From Thalassospira sp. MCCC 1A01428 (GTDB taxonomy: Bacteria; Pseudomonadota; Alphaproteobacteria; Rhodospirillales; Thalassospiraceae): a stretch of 35,735 nt of DNA. The translations under genes were made by a program, and so were the position numbers. Under the pieces are notes generated by a model that was not told the origin of the DNA, searched no databases, and saw nothing but the letters and a program-made list of their open reading frames with translations. This document shows positions 14,927 through 23,072 of the stretch, piece after piece. Every line of letters begins with the position of its first letter. Within the stretch, counting starts at the first letter, position 1. Where the stretch lies: NCBI RefSeq assembly GCF_002115825.1, contig NZ_JFJZ01000045.1, positions 1-35,735 on the forward strand, written 5' to 3'.

Positions 14927-15381
14927 TGACGATACCTACGCTGGTTTGCGGTTTTCTCTCTCACGCAGATCAAACGGTTGCGGAGAGAATAGTAATACCA
15001 ACAGCCCAAGACTGGCCAACGGCAGTCAGGCGAGTGGCAAGGTCATTTGCTGGCGAGATGATGTTTGTTGTTGCTTTGCGAGATGATAAATCGCGAAAGC
15101 CTTCGGGGGTTTGGGAAGAACTCCCGATCGAAAAACGAAAGTGGTCTGCAAGGATATTGTCGGAAAGTCACGAATTTACTGTAATCGGCTTCAACAATTT
15201 GCGCATGGAGCCGCTGATGTTGCATGTGACAGCACCTAACTGGATTGTTGCTGCTCATTTAAGCATTGCTGAAAAAAATCATGAAGGCTTTCGCTTCGTA
15301 GCGTGCTTTGAAGGACATATCCCACAGGCAGATGTTCTAGGGTCAGCTCGACACGTTGATGCTGATTTTGGTGCAATATGA
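14926..15381 (+). CDS. Unrecognised protein between relaxase and topoisomerase
   Basis: 151 aa from the ATG at 14926, which overlaps the relaxase stop by one base; a GTG just before it is also possible. AGGA lies about ten bases upstream. No signal peptide, membrane segment or known motif. The sequence appears compact alpha/beta. Its stop overlaps the topoisomerase start by four bases (ATGA), so it is tightly coupled to DNA-processing genes on both sides and probably belongs to conjugative DNA processing. Confidence 0.6.
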   Translation: MTIPTLVCGFLSHADQTVAERIVIPTAQDWPTAVRRVARSFAGEMMFVVALRDDKSRKPSGVWEELPIEKRKWSARILSESHEFTVIGFNNLRMEPLMLHVTAPNWIVAAHLSIAEKNHEGFRFVACFEGHIPQADVLGSARHVDADFGAI

Positions 15382-17759
15382 AAGCTTATCTAACAGAGAA
15401 GCATTCGCAAGCTGCCGTATTGGCACAAGCTCTTGGCGGGCACGATCCAGGGCAAAAACGCCAGGGTTTCTATGAGACCAATGGTGGTTATGTTGTTTGG
15501 GCTGCCGGACATTTACTGCGTTTGAAACAACCGGAGGAATATTCCGAGGATTTAAAGGCATGGTCATTTGACACCCTGCCTTTTCCAATCAGAGATTATC
15601 GTTATTGTGTGGATACTGACGGGCCAACTGGCAAGATAAAGCTAGCCCAATACAAGGTGATTCAGGCGCTTGCCAGGAAATGTGATCATTTTGTCATTGC
15701 AACGGATAATGACCGCGAAGGTGAGGTTATTGGTCGCCTTGCATTGGAGCAGGCAGGATTTCGCGGTACTCTCGGGCGCCTGGTCTTTAGCGCAATTGAT
15801 GTGCAGGCCTTTAAAAAAGCGCTGCAAAAAGAAAGGCCCGCATCTGAATTTGATCATCGATATAGAGAAGGACTAGCCCGCGGCATAGTGGATTGGGTTG
15901 TCGGTTTGGAAATGACACGGGCAAGCCAGATCACCTTTTCAGGCGCTAGCAGAAAGTCTGTGGTTGTTTCTGCTGGGCTTGTGCAATGTCCGGTTCTTGC
16001 CTTGGTCGATACACGGTGTGTCGCGATAGAAAGCTTTACTGCCAGGACATATTTTGAGCCGCAATTGCAGATCCAAACGCGATCAGGTCTACTGACATTA
16101 ACCTATACATCAGAAGACAAAATCTTTGACCGGTACAAAGCCGAAACACTGCTTGAGGGTTTACCTTCAAGCATTGAGGTAAAAGTGTCGGTGACGGAAG
16201 GTCGGCGCCGGCCGCCGAAGCTTTACAAAACAAACACGCTTTTTGGTGATGCAGCTAACAAATTCGGTTGGACATCAACCAAAACTCTATCAATTGCAAA
16301 TGCCTTATATCTTGCAGGACATATTGTTTACCCCCGGTCGGATTGCGAATACCTGGAAGAAGCTTCATCCGGGGACTCAGGGATTTTGGTAGACCGTCTT
16401 GGCAACACCTCTGAAATATGTTCGATGGGCCTGGCGGGTGTCATGGCATTAGGCTTTAGCCCAAGGTCAGAATTATATGACGACAAAAAGGTAACGGCTC
16501 ATACTGCCATTATTCCCAATGTCGGCAATTTAAAAAAAGCACCCTTGTCCCTGTCTCAGATGTCAGATGATGAGCGCAACCTCTTTGTGATGATAGCGCG
16601 GCGATATATCGCTGCGCATCTGAGGGATCAAACCTTCTTAAAAACAACCGTCTCTTATCAACATGACGAAGCATGTTTTACTGTTTCTGGAAAACAGATT
16701 ACAGATCCTGGCTGGACAGCTTTTTTGCCTGTAACGCAATCAGACGAAATTCTGATCCCAGCCGATGTCAAAGACCAATCAGCGTTTCCGATAGCGGAAA
16801 AGGTTATTTCTGAAAAGAAAACGAGGCCTCCTGCCTGGTACACTGAGCAAAGCCTCACCCAGGCGCTGGAAGCGAATGGGTTTGGTAAACCTGCAACCTT
16901 TGCTGCTCATTTGCAGAAGTTGCGGGACAGGCAATATGTTTCGACTTCAGTCGACAAAATTCAAACGACGGTCAGAGGAAAGGAAGTGCTGGCCGGTTGG
17001 CGCAAAATTGTGCCAGATCTTCTGTCATCCGACTTGTCAGAGCATTTTGAGCAGCGCCTCGCTGAAATCGGTTCAGGTCAAACACCGTCTGAAGCTGTAA
17101 TTGCTGAAATGCGATCCAGGTCAGCTGATTGGGTCGAGCGTTTTCGTAACGCGCCACCAGATTGTGTGGATATTTCAAAAATCTCGGTTTCACGGCCGCC
17201 AACCCTAAAACAGAAGGCACTCGCAAAAGCAATTGCCCGTGAACTTGAAATTGAACTGCCGAAGGCCATTCTTGCAGATTGTGATGATCTTCAGGATTTT
17301 CTTGAAACACATGAAGAGGCATTCAAGACGGCAACGTCGGTTCCGAGTTCTGCAATGCTGAACATGGTTTCTGCGATCCGTAAAGGTAATCCTGATCTTG
17401 TCCTGACTGACGAAGAGCTCGCCAGTCGCAAGGCTGTTGCTGAATTTATTGAACAGCATCGTGAAGTTGCAATTTTTAGGCCGTCAGATGCTCAAATTGC
17501 TCTGGTCAAGTCAAGAGCTCAAGCTATCAGGATATCCGTACCGGCTGCTGTATTTGAGAACAGTGATCGTTGTCGCCGATGGCTGGATACAAATTTTCTA
17601 CCGCCAAGTCCTAAGCAACTCGCGCTGGCAACCAAGCTATCTCAAGAGCATGATTTGCCGCTTTCAGAAGAGGCGAAAATCAATGTTGGCATCTGTAGGG
17701 AATTCATAGAACAGGCGATCAAAAAAAGTAAAGCCGCCAAAAAAAAGGACAAGAAATGA
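15378..17759 (+). CDS. Type IA DNA topoisomerase (TopB/TraE-like) with C-terminal repeats
   Basis: 793 aa. The Toprim motif ATDNDREGE is at 108-116, the first catalytic Glu at residue 7 (LTEK), and the active-site Tyr318 lies in HIVYPRSD, which matches type IA enzymes of the topoisomerase III group. It passes single strands through transient breaks and can unlink replication or transfer intermediates. Plasmid-borne homologues such as RP4 TraE sit in transfer regions. The tail from about 606 has no zinc fingers but four degenerate repeats of about 40 residues (P-P/S-x-x-K-Q ... I-x-L-P ... C/F-I-E). It starts within the preceding stop (ATGA), and the next gene starts within its own stop. Confidence 0.9.
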   Translation: MKAYLTEKHSQAAVLAQALGGHDPGQKRQGFYETNGGYVVWAAGHLLRLKQPEEYSEDLKAWSFDTLPFPIRDYRYCVDTDGPTGKIKLAQYKVIQALARKCDHFVIATDNDREGEVIGRLALEQAGFRGTLGRLVFSAIDVQAFKKALQKERPASEFDHRYREGLARGIVDWVVGLEMTRASQITFSGASRKSVVVSAGLVQCPVLALVDTRCVAIESFTARTYFEPQLQIQTRSGLLTLTYTSEDKIFDRYKAETLLEGLPSSIEVKVSVTEGRRRPPKLYKTNTLFGDAANKFGWTSTKTLSIANALYLAGHIVYPRSDCEYLEEASSGDSGILVDRLGNTSEICSMGLAGVMALGFSPRSELYDDKKVTAHTAIIPNVGNLKKAPLSLSQMSDDERNLFVMIARRYIAAHLRDQTFLKTTVSYQHDEACFTVSGKQITDPGWTAFLPVTQSDEILIPADVKDQSAFPIAEKVISEKKTRPPAWYTEQSLTQALEANGFGKPATFAAHLQKLRDRQYVSTSVDKIQTTVRGKEVLAGWRKIVPDLLSSDLSEHFEQRLAEIGSGQTPSEAVIAEMRSRSADWVERFRNAPPDCVDISKISVSRPPTLKQKALAKAIARELEIELPKAILADCDDLQDFLETHEEAFKTATSVPSSAMLNMVSAIRKGNPDLVLTDEELASRKAVAEFIEQHREVAIFRPSDAQIALVKSRAQAIRISVPAAVFENSDRCRRWLDTNFLPPSPKQLALATKLSQEHDLPLSEEAKINVGICREFIEQAIKKSKAAKKKDKK

Positions 17760-18517
17760 ACATCAAGATACTTGTTTTGGCGCTTTTCCTGGTTCTTCCA
17801 CTTTCTTCTGTTTTGTCAATTTCCCAGGCCCAGGATATGCCGATTGATTGTCATAACCCACTGTCCTATGGCCGTTCTTTTGAAGCACTGCTTTCATGTC
17901 GGCATCAATCGCCTCATTATACGACGTATATGGGCGAAAAAGTGCGTTCCGGGTTTAACATGATGACCTGTGAAATGAGAGATGAGGTTCGCGAAATACC
18001 AGCGCTTCTTTCTTATTGTGCCGACTTTCAAGCGTCCTTTCCTGGCCGAATGGGAGATTTGGAGGGGGAGTTAAAGACAGCGACAACTTTCATCCAGTCC
18101 ACTTTAATTGACATCTATCCGATTCCCTTTTTTCTCTCCAATATTTACGATCAGAACGGCATTGCCCGGAGATTTTTCTCTGATTCTGCCTGGAAAAAAG
18201 CCCGAGAAATCCTGGTTGTTGCAAATCAGCAGTTGTTTTACGACAAGCAATTGTCGCTCGTAACAAGCGGCGCTGTTGGTGAATTTTCAGGTAAAGAGCA
18301 TTCCCATTATGAATGGCGCGGGCGCATCAATGTTAAGCTGCGAGAAGGAGAAAAAACACTGGCCCAAAAAAGCTTTCCCGCGGCGTTGTCTTTGTCTTTC
18401 GACCCGGAGGCAGCCAATGATCTTAGTCCACTAGGAGTTGTGCTTTTGTCTTTTGATATCGATATAAACGAGGTCCAACGCTGGGTTGAAAGCATAGTCT
18501 CAAGTTCAGAAAAATGA
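17756..18517 (+). CDS. Secreted DotI/IcmL/TraM-like protein
   Basis: 253 aa with a signal peptide or N-terminal anchor (about 1-25, ILVLALFLVLPLSSVLS, cleavage near SQAQD). The C-terminal 110 residues resemble the periplasmic domain of DotI/IcmL (TraM of IncI plasmids): FFSDSAWKKAREILV, then KQLSLVTSGAVGEFSG, a YEWRGRINVKL strand and a late GVVLLSFDID strand. DotI is an inner-membrane core part of type IVB secretion and I-type conjugation systems. Four Cys in the N-terminal half (CHN, SCRH, TCEM, SYCADF) could form disulfides. It is the last gene of the mob operon. The resemblance is from pattern memory; the rest of the secretion system is not in this window. Confidence 0.55.
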   Translation: MNIKILVLALFLVLPLSSVLSISQAQDMPIDCHNPLSYGRSFEALLSCRHQSPHYTTYMGEKVRSGFNMMTCEMRDEVREIPALLSYCADFQASFPGRMGDLEGELKTATTFIQSTLIDIYPIPFFLSNIYDQNGIARRFFSDSAWKKAREILVVANQQLFYDKQLSLVTSGAVGEFSGKEHSHYEWRGRINVKLREGEKTLAQKSFPAALSLSFDPEAANDLSPLGVVLLSFDIDINEVQRWVESIVSSSEK

Positions 18518-18833
18518 CGACCACGACAGGACCTTGATAAAGCGCTGAACAACGTAAAAATAAAGAAAACCAACTAAAATGGTTTAAGTAAATATGTGAT
18601 TGTTTCGCAAGTATTTTTTACGATGCAATACTTCTGTTACTATCCTTATGTGGTGGGATGTAAGACGTTTGTTTTTTCTTTTATTGGCAAGAACTGTTTG
18701 CCAAGTTTTCTTATTTGTGGAAGATGCAGGATACAGCTGGCCGGAATCGCTGTTTTGGGGACAAAGAAGAAAACTGGCTAAGTAATGAACAGTGATTGTT
18801 ACATTGTTCAAATTTGACGGGTAATTGGGGGGT
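18518..18833. other. Intergenic spacer
   Basis: AT-rich, no supported gene. Overlapping short frames on both strands lack ribosome binding sites and known motifs. It probably contains the promoter of the gene at 18834, whose GGGGGG ribosome binding site ends the spacer. Confidence 0.4.
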
Positions 18834-19220
18834 ATGACTGTGGATTATAAAAACATGAAACCATACAATCTTGTCTTGTATATCACTTTGCCAGAGCTTG
18901 GCACGCTACTGCGTTTAGGCCATGGGATTGCGATGAAGATATCCGAAAATCGAATTTTAGGCACAATCTCGTCGACACATCCAAGGGCGGAAATGTACCG
19001 GGATCGGTTCTCTACCTTTTCGGCTATTTGTTATTATAATGACTGGTGGTCAGCATTTGAAGGATGGCGATCGGAGCAACTTTATCGCGGTTTTTCGGTG
19101 TTGTCTGCCTCTGAGCTTTTGTCCGAATATCTCGAAAATCATCTTCAAGAACCAGATTTTCCTATTGCAGAGATAGATCCGGACCTTTCCTGGCTCCAAA
19201 AAATTTGCGTTAGCGCATAA
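18834..19220 (+). CDS. Unrecognised 128-aa protein
   Basis: Starts at the ATG at 18834 after a run of G that can serve as ribosome binding site. It is soluble and rich in aromatic residues (YNDWWSAFEGWRSEQLYRGF near residue 75). No motif or family is recognised. It lies alone between two AT-rich spacers downstream of the transfer operon. Confidence 0.5.
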   Translation: MTVDYKNMKPYNLVLYITLPELGTLLRLGHGIAMKISENRILGTISSTHPRAEMYRDRFSTFSAICYYNDWWSAFEGWRSEQLYRGFSVLSASELLSEYLENHLQEPDFPIAEIDPDLSWLQKICVSA

Positions 19221-19322
19221 CCGCCACAAAAGATAAAATTACCCCAAAAACAAAATTTAAACTGGCGCATTACCCCCTTTGTTTAAAATTGGGATTTGGT
19301 CATTTTTCCTGGAAAGGTTAGC

Positions 19323-19904
19323 TTGAGCATTTTGGACCGAGATGACATCATTACTCATCGCGTTCGGATCGCCTTGAATGAAATTGTTCAAGATGTGCGA
19401 AACGAAGTGGTTGATCTTCAAAAAGTTGAGAATTTCTCGGACCTTCACGCTTTTGTCGACGCAAATCTCTATGTAAACGATTTTGATCGATCAGATCGCC
19501 TTATAGGACCATATGGCAAAGAAAATCGATATGGCCCCCAAGACTATGTTGACCTGACTAACCAAATTATTGACAGGATCGACAAGGCGATAAGCAACGG
19601 TCATCTAGCTCGTAAGGCCTCATGTTGTATAGAACCCCTCTGCGCTGCATCATCTGACAAACGTAAAGAAATGCGATATGTGCAATCTCTGTCGACGGAT
19701 GAAAAGCATGAAGTGCTCATCAAAACAAGTGAGCGGTTAAATATCCTTAGAGCCAAAGAAAATCCGTGCCTTAAAGATAACCAGGAAATACGTGGACTGG
19801 AAGCTGGTGAGAAGCTCCTTGCAATTAAAAAAAACGTCTTACATCCCGGTAAACAGCGCGAAAAATTTTCAAAACTTGCATCATTTGGACGTCTCAGACG
19901 CTAG
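19323..19904 (+). CDS. Unrecognised 193-aa protein, start uncertain
   Basis: No ATG is available near the 5' end. TTG at 19323 has GGAAAGG five bases upstream; TTG at 19296 is an alternative. The protein is charged and mostly helical with no signal or membrane segment. It ends with a basic tail (KNVLHPGKQREKF, then RLRR), as in nucleic-acid-binding proteins. No family is recognised. It is the last backbone gene before the non-coding boundary region. Confidence 0.45.
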   Translation: MSILDRDDIITHRVRIALNEIVQDVRNEVVDLQKVENFSDLHAFVDANLYVNDFDRSDRLIGPYGKENRYGPQDYVDLTNQIIDRIDKAISNGHLARKASCCIEPLCAASSDKRKEMRYVQSLSTDEKHEVLIKTSERLNILRAKENPCLKDNQEIRGLEAGEKLLAIKKNVLHPGKQREKFSKLASFGRLRR

Positions 19905-20475
19905 CTGGCCAAGGGTGGGGAGAAAAAAAACAAAGCGTGGTGCCGTACTCCTGCTCGCGCTGTTTACCGGGATTATTCGCCACTTTTGTCATAATAAAGA
20001 TTATAGAACGTCAGTCTAATTTCAGGTGTGTTGCGTTGAGTCTTGTCTGCAGACGTTTTTTTTGTGGTCTCTCAACAAAAATTATCTTACTCGCAGACTG
20101 TTATAGCAGTTCAGCACAGCCGTTCTCCAAGCTTACCTCAGATTTCACTTCTATCGTGTCGTCACAGATAAGCGCTGTCTCCCGCGTTGCAGGCCGATCG
20201 TATGGAAGGCATTGCATGGAAACGCATTGACTATCAGAGGCATATTTATGACTAGCCGGATGAGCTTTAGATTTGATTGGATATTGCTTTAAAAGTTTCA
20301 CGGTAGATCCCTACCCTAAACAATTAAAGTGTTTCAATGGTTGCAGTCATTTGTTGGTGGCACGCAACAAATGACACCGTGAGAACGTGGAAAAGACCAA
20401 GCAAAACATGCTATCTGCAATTCAAGAAATCTCAGGCAGGCCCGAAAGTGTTGGAGACCAAATAGCGGGTCTGCA
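19905..20475. other. Non-coding boundary region
   Basis: No supported gene. Open frames are short and without ribosome binding sites. The notable element is a perfect 11-bp inverted repeat, GTCATTTGTTG (20346-20356) and CAACAAATGAC (20365-20375), separated by eight bases; it could be an operator, a hairpin or a recombination site. Confidence 0.4.
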
Positions 20476-20570
20476 TGCAGGAGCCTGATAAATTGGTGCG
20501 ATGCGAAGCGCGTGAATTACATCGTCGGTTTGGCCTACAACACCGGTCTGTTGCATAAGGCCCACAAGAT
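20476..20570 (+). pseudogene. Remnant of an IS1380-type transposase
   Basis: Translating from about 20476 gives CRSLINWCDAKRVNYIVGLA then YNTGLLHKAHK. This matches the conserved part of IS1380-family transposases (pattern: R/D-E-L-M-x-W-C-E ... V-D-Y-V-V-G-L-A-R-N-x-R-L). Sequence before and after is not recognisable as transposase, so only about 30 codons survive. It marks the junction between the plasmid backbone and the redox block. Confidence 0.5.
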
Positions 20571-20609
20571 CAAGAGCTGCGGCCGTGGCGATGGCAGGTC
20601 AATACCTTT

Positions 20610-21959
20610 TTACACTGCGTCCCGACGTGCAGGATTTTGTGGCAAAGCGATACGTGCCTCAAAGCCGTTCTCGGCGCCCGGTCTTGGCGACGTAAGTGTC
20701 AAAAAACTTCCGGTTCGCTTGGCAATTGCTGCCACGATAAACAGACCCAAGCCGCTACCATCGCGCCAAGGCTCGCCGCGCTGAAACCGCTCTGTCAACC
20801 GAGCAAGATGATCCTGCGGGACGACCGGCCCGTCATTGGCCACGATCAATTGGCCGTCGGGCGTCAGTATTACGTCGACAGGGCAATTGTCGCTCCCATG
20901 ACGGATGGCATTCTCGATCAGATTGCGGCAAAGGATGCCAAGGGCGTCAGGGTCGAGAGACGACAGGACCGGCGCGCCGGGCAGATCAAGCACTATGTCT
21001 GGAGCATGTTCTCCCCGCTGCATGTCTTCGATTACGATGCGCACCGCGAGGCGCAGGTCCGACTCATGATCCGAGTGCAACCGACCTCCCTCGGCACGGG
21101 CGAGTTGCATCAGCCGTTCGGTCCGACGTGTCAGCCGTTTTAGCGTCTCTTCGATTTCGGTCGCCCGCGTGGCTGCTGCCGCATCTGTGGTTTCAGTTCT
21201 GAGGCGTTGCGCTTGGGCGATGGCACCTGCGAGCGGTGTTCGTAATTCGTGCGCGGCATTCGCGGCAAAACTTCGTTCCGCCTCAAATGCCTCCCGCAGC
21301 CGCTCCAAAAGGGTATTTAGAGTGACCGCAAGCGGACCAATTTCCGAAGGCAAGTCATCGGCTGATACTTGCGAGAGATCCTGTGCATTGCGGGTATCCA
21401 GACTATTGCGGAAACGACGCAAGGATTTGAAACCTGCCCGAACCGCAAACATGATCGCCAGAAGTGCCACTGGAATGACAATCAGAAGAGGCAGCCCAAG
21501 ACCGAGCAAAATCTCGCGAGTAACATTCGCACGCTGGTCCAGAGGTTCTGCCACCGTGATCCGGATCGTTCCCTGCAGGGCGTCATCGTTGAATAGCCGG
21601 TGCGTCGGGGTTTGACGGAAGCCAGGCCCGTCATAGTCGGGGAACACTGCAAGGTCTGCGGCGTGCGACTGCAGCAATATACGCCCATTTATGTCTCGAA
21701 CGATATAGGTGAAGAACTCGTCATGGGCGCGGATAACGCCAAGCTGTTGGGTAACCCCAGTGTCCTCACGCCCAACAATCTCGACAACAGCCAGCGGCAG
21801 CAGGCGTTGTGCAGTTTCCTCCAGAGCCGAGTCAAAGACCCTGTCCATATTGTGGCGCAAGGTCACGGTTGTCACCGAGGCAGCGGCTATCCAGAGCAAG
21901 GTCAGGAGAATGCCAAGGGACAATCCCAACCGCGCTTGCAGGCTACGTGGTAGTCTCAT
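20610..21959 (-). CDS. Sensor histidine kinase (QseC/PmrB type)
   Basis: 449 aa. Two transmembrane helices (about 11-31 and 150-173) enclose a periplasmic domain of some 115 residues, followed by a HAMP-like linker, the H-box with His237 in AANAAHELRTPL, the N-box NLIENAIRHG and the G-box GSGLGLFI. It autophosphorylates on His237 and passes phosphate to the regulator encoded upstream. Its ATG overlaps the regulator stop by four bases. The signal is unknown; the divergent redox operon makes a metal, flavin or redox-related cue likely, which is inference. Higher GC than the backbone to the left suggests separate ancestry. Confidence 0.93.
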   Translation of the reverse strand: MRLPRSLQARLGLSLGILLTLLWIAAASVTTVTLRHNMDRVFDSALEETAQRLLPLAVVEIVGREDTGVTQQLGVIRAHDEFFTYIVRDINGRILLQSHAADLAVFPDYDGPGFRQTPTHRLFNDDALQGTIRITVAEPLDQRANVTREILLGLGLPLLIVIPVALLAIMFAVRAGFKSLRRFRNSLDTRNAQDLSQVSADDLPSEIGPLAVTLNTLLERLREAFEAERSFAANAAHELRTPLAGAIAQAQRLRTETTDAAAATRATEIEETLKRLTRRTERLMQLARAEGGRLHSDHESDLRLAVRIVIEDMQRGEHAPDIVLDLPGAPVLSSLDPDALGILCRNLIENAIRHGSDNCPVDVILTPDGQLIVANDGPVVPQDHLARLTERFQRGEPWRDGSGLGLFIVAAIAKRTGSFLTLTSPRPGAENGFEARIALPQNPARRDAV

Positions 21960-22615
21960 GGCTTGCCAAGCCGATAGCCAAGGCCGCGTTCGGTCTCGAT
22001 AATCTTGCTGCCGAGCTTCTTGCGCAGACGGCTGACATGGACCTCGATGGTGTTGCTCTCCACTTCTGCACCAAAGGCGTATAGTTTTTCTTCCAGCTGC
22101 GCCTTGGACAGAAGCTGTCCGGGACGGGATAGGAATGCCTCAAATAGCGCCCATTCGCGTGCAGTCAATGAAACCGGTTTTCCGGCAAGACGGATGCTGC
22201 GCAGGGTAAGGTCGACCTCAACCTGCCCGTGGGTGATGATCGGATTTGGGTTGCCGGTATAGCGCCTTGCGACCGAGCCAATACGCGCTATCAGTTCAGA
22301 AAGATCGAATGGCTTGACAAGATAGTCGTCCGCGCCGGCGTTCAACCCTTCGATCCGGTCGGTCACCTGGTCGAGTGCGGTAAGGATGATCACCGGCGTC
22401 ACGTCACCCCTCGCCCGCAAGCTATTCAGGAAGTTGATACCGCGACCATCAGGCAACATCAGGTCAAGCAACAACAGATCGTAGGTCGCACCTGCAAGGG
22501 CATCGTCGGCCGCGTCGAGACGCATGACCCAATCCACCGACTGGCCTGCCCCGGCGATTTCATCTCGCACGGCAGCCCCCAGAACAGTGTCGTCCTCGAC
22601 AAGCAGGATGCGCAT
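21956..22615 (-). CDS. OmpR-family response regulator
   Basis: 219 aa starting MRILLVEDD at 22615, with AGGGG upstream; a longer in-frame start at 22642 is less likely. The receiver domain carries Asp8/Asp9 and the phosphoacceptor Asp51 (LLLLDLMLPDG), Thr in ILTALD and Lys in YLVKPFD. The C-terminal winged helix (SLTAREWALFEAFLSRPGQ, then NTIEVHVSRLRKKLG) binds DNA. Encoded in an operon with the kinase and divergently from the PepSY gene. It probably activates the redox operon from the 145-base spacer. Confidence 0.95.
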   Translation of the reverse strand: MRILLVEDDTVLGAAVRDEIAGAGQSVDWVMRLDAADDALAGATYDLLLLDLMLPDGRGINFLNSLRARGDVTPVIILTALDQVTDRIEGLNAGADDYLVKPFDLSELIARIGSVARRYTGNPNPIITHGQVEVDLTLRSIRLAGKPVSLTAREWALFEAFLSRPGQLLSKAQLEEKLYAFGAEVESNTIEVHVSRLRKKLGSKIIETERGLGYRLGKP

Positions 22616-22671
22616 TTCAGTTCCCCTCACTTTCCCGATCACCTTTCATGACAGGCTAAGCTGACGTAAAA

Positions 22672-22698
22672 CTGAAGCCATCAAAGCCAAGGCTTCAG
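22672..22698. promoter_or_regulatory. Inverted repeat in the divergent regulator/PepSY spacer
   Basis: CTGAAGCC (22672-22679) and GGCTTCAG (22691-22698) form a perfect 8-bp inverted repeat with an 11-base centre, between the response regulator gene and the PepSY gene. It is a candidate regulator-binding site for either direction. Confidence 0.4.
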
Positions 22699-22760
22699 GC
22701 TCCCGTAAGGTTGGTCGCGTATCAGTTAGTTCAAAATGGCCGTAGCGAGGAGTTTGGCGC

Positions 22761-23072
22761 ATGAAGAAGGTATTGACAATTCTCAGTTTTCTCGCGGCCT
22801 TTCCGGTCGGTGTCGGATCGGCTGACGATGACTGCTTTGTCCCGATGACGGACTGGCAACCCCGCGAAGCTGTTGCCCGGCTGGCTGAAGAAAACGGCTG
22901 GACGGTTCGTCGCATCAAAATCGATGACGGCTGCTACGAGATTGACGGCAGGAATGCCGCAGGTCGCCAGATTGAGGTCAAGGTTCACCCGGCCACACTG
23001 CAAGTGATCGAGATCGAATACGAAGACGATGATCATGCGCACCGCAACCGAAAAGCCAGTGATCATGAATGA
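22761..23072 (+). CDS. Periplasmic PepSY-domain protein
   Basis: 103 aa. A signal peptide (about 1-21, KKVLTILSFLAAFPVGVGSA) is followed by a single PepSY domain: REAVARLAEENGWTVRRIKIDDGCYEI, then RNAAGRQIEVKVHPATLQVIEIE. Two Cys (in DCFVP and GCYEI) could form a disulfide. Proteins of this kind are often encoded beside two-component systems and membrane cytochromes. The role is unproven; modulation of the sensor or of a membrane partner is plausible. The C-terminus is Asp/His-rich. It overlaps the ferric-reductase-like gene. Confidence 0.85.
   Translation: MKKVLTILSFLAAFPVGVGSADDDCFVPMTDWQPREAVARLAEENGWTVRRIKIDDGCYEIDGRNAAGRQIEVKVHPATLQVIEIEYEDDDHAHRNRKASDHE

Noticed and set aside
18596..18785. 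Two overlapping 61-aa frames in the spacer
   Set aside because: AT-rich, overlapping in different frames, no ribosome binding site or motif.
20101..20301. 66-aa minus-strand frame in the boundary region
   Set aside because: No ribosome binding site, family or neighbour supports it; left as non-coding.
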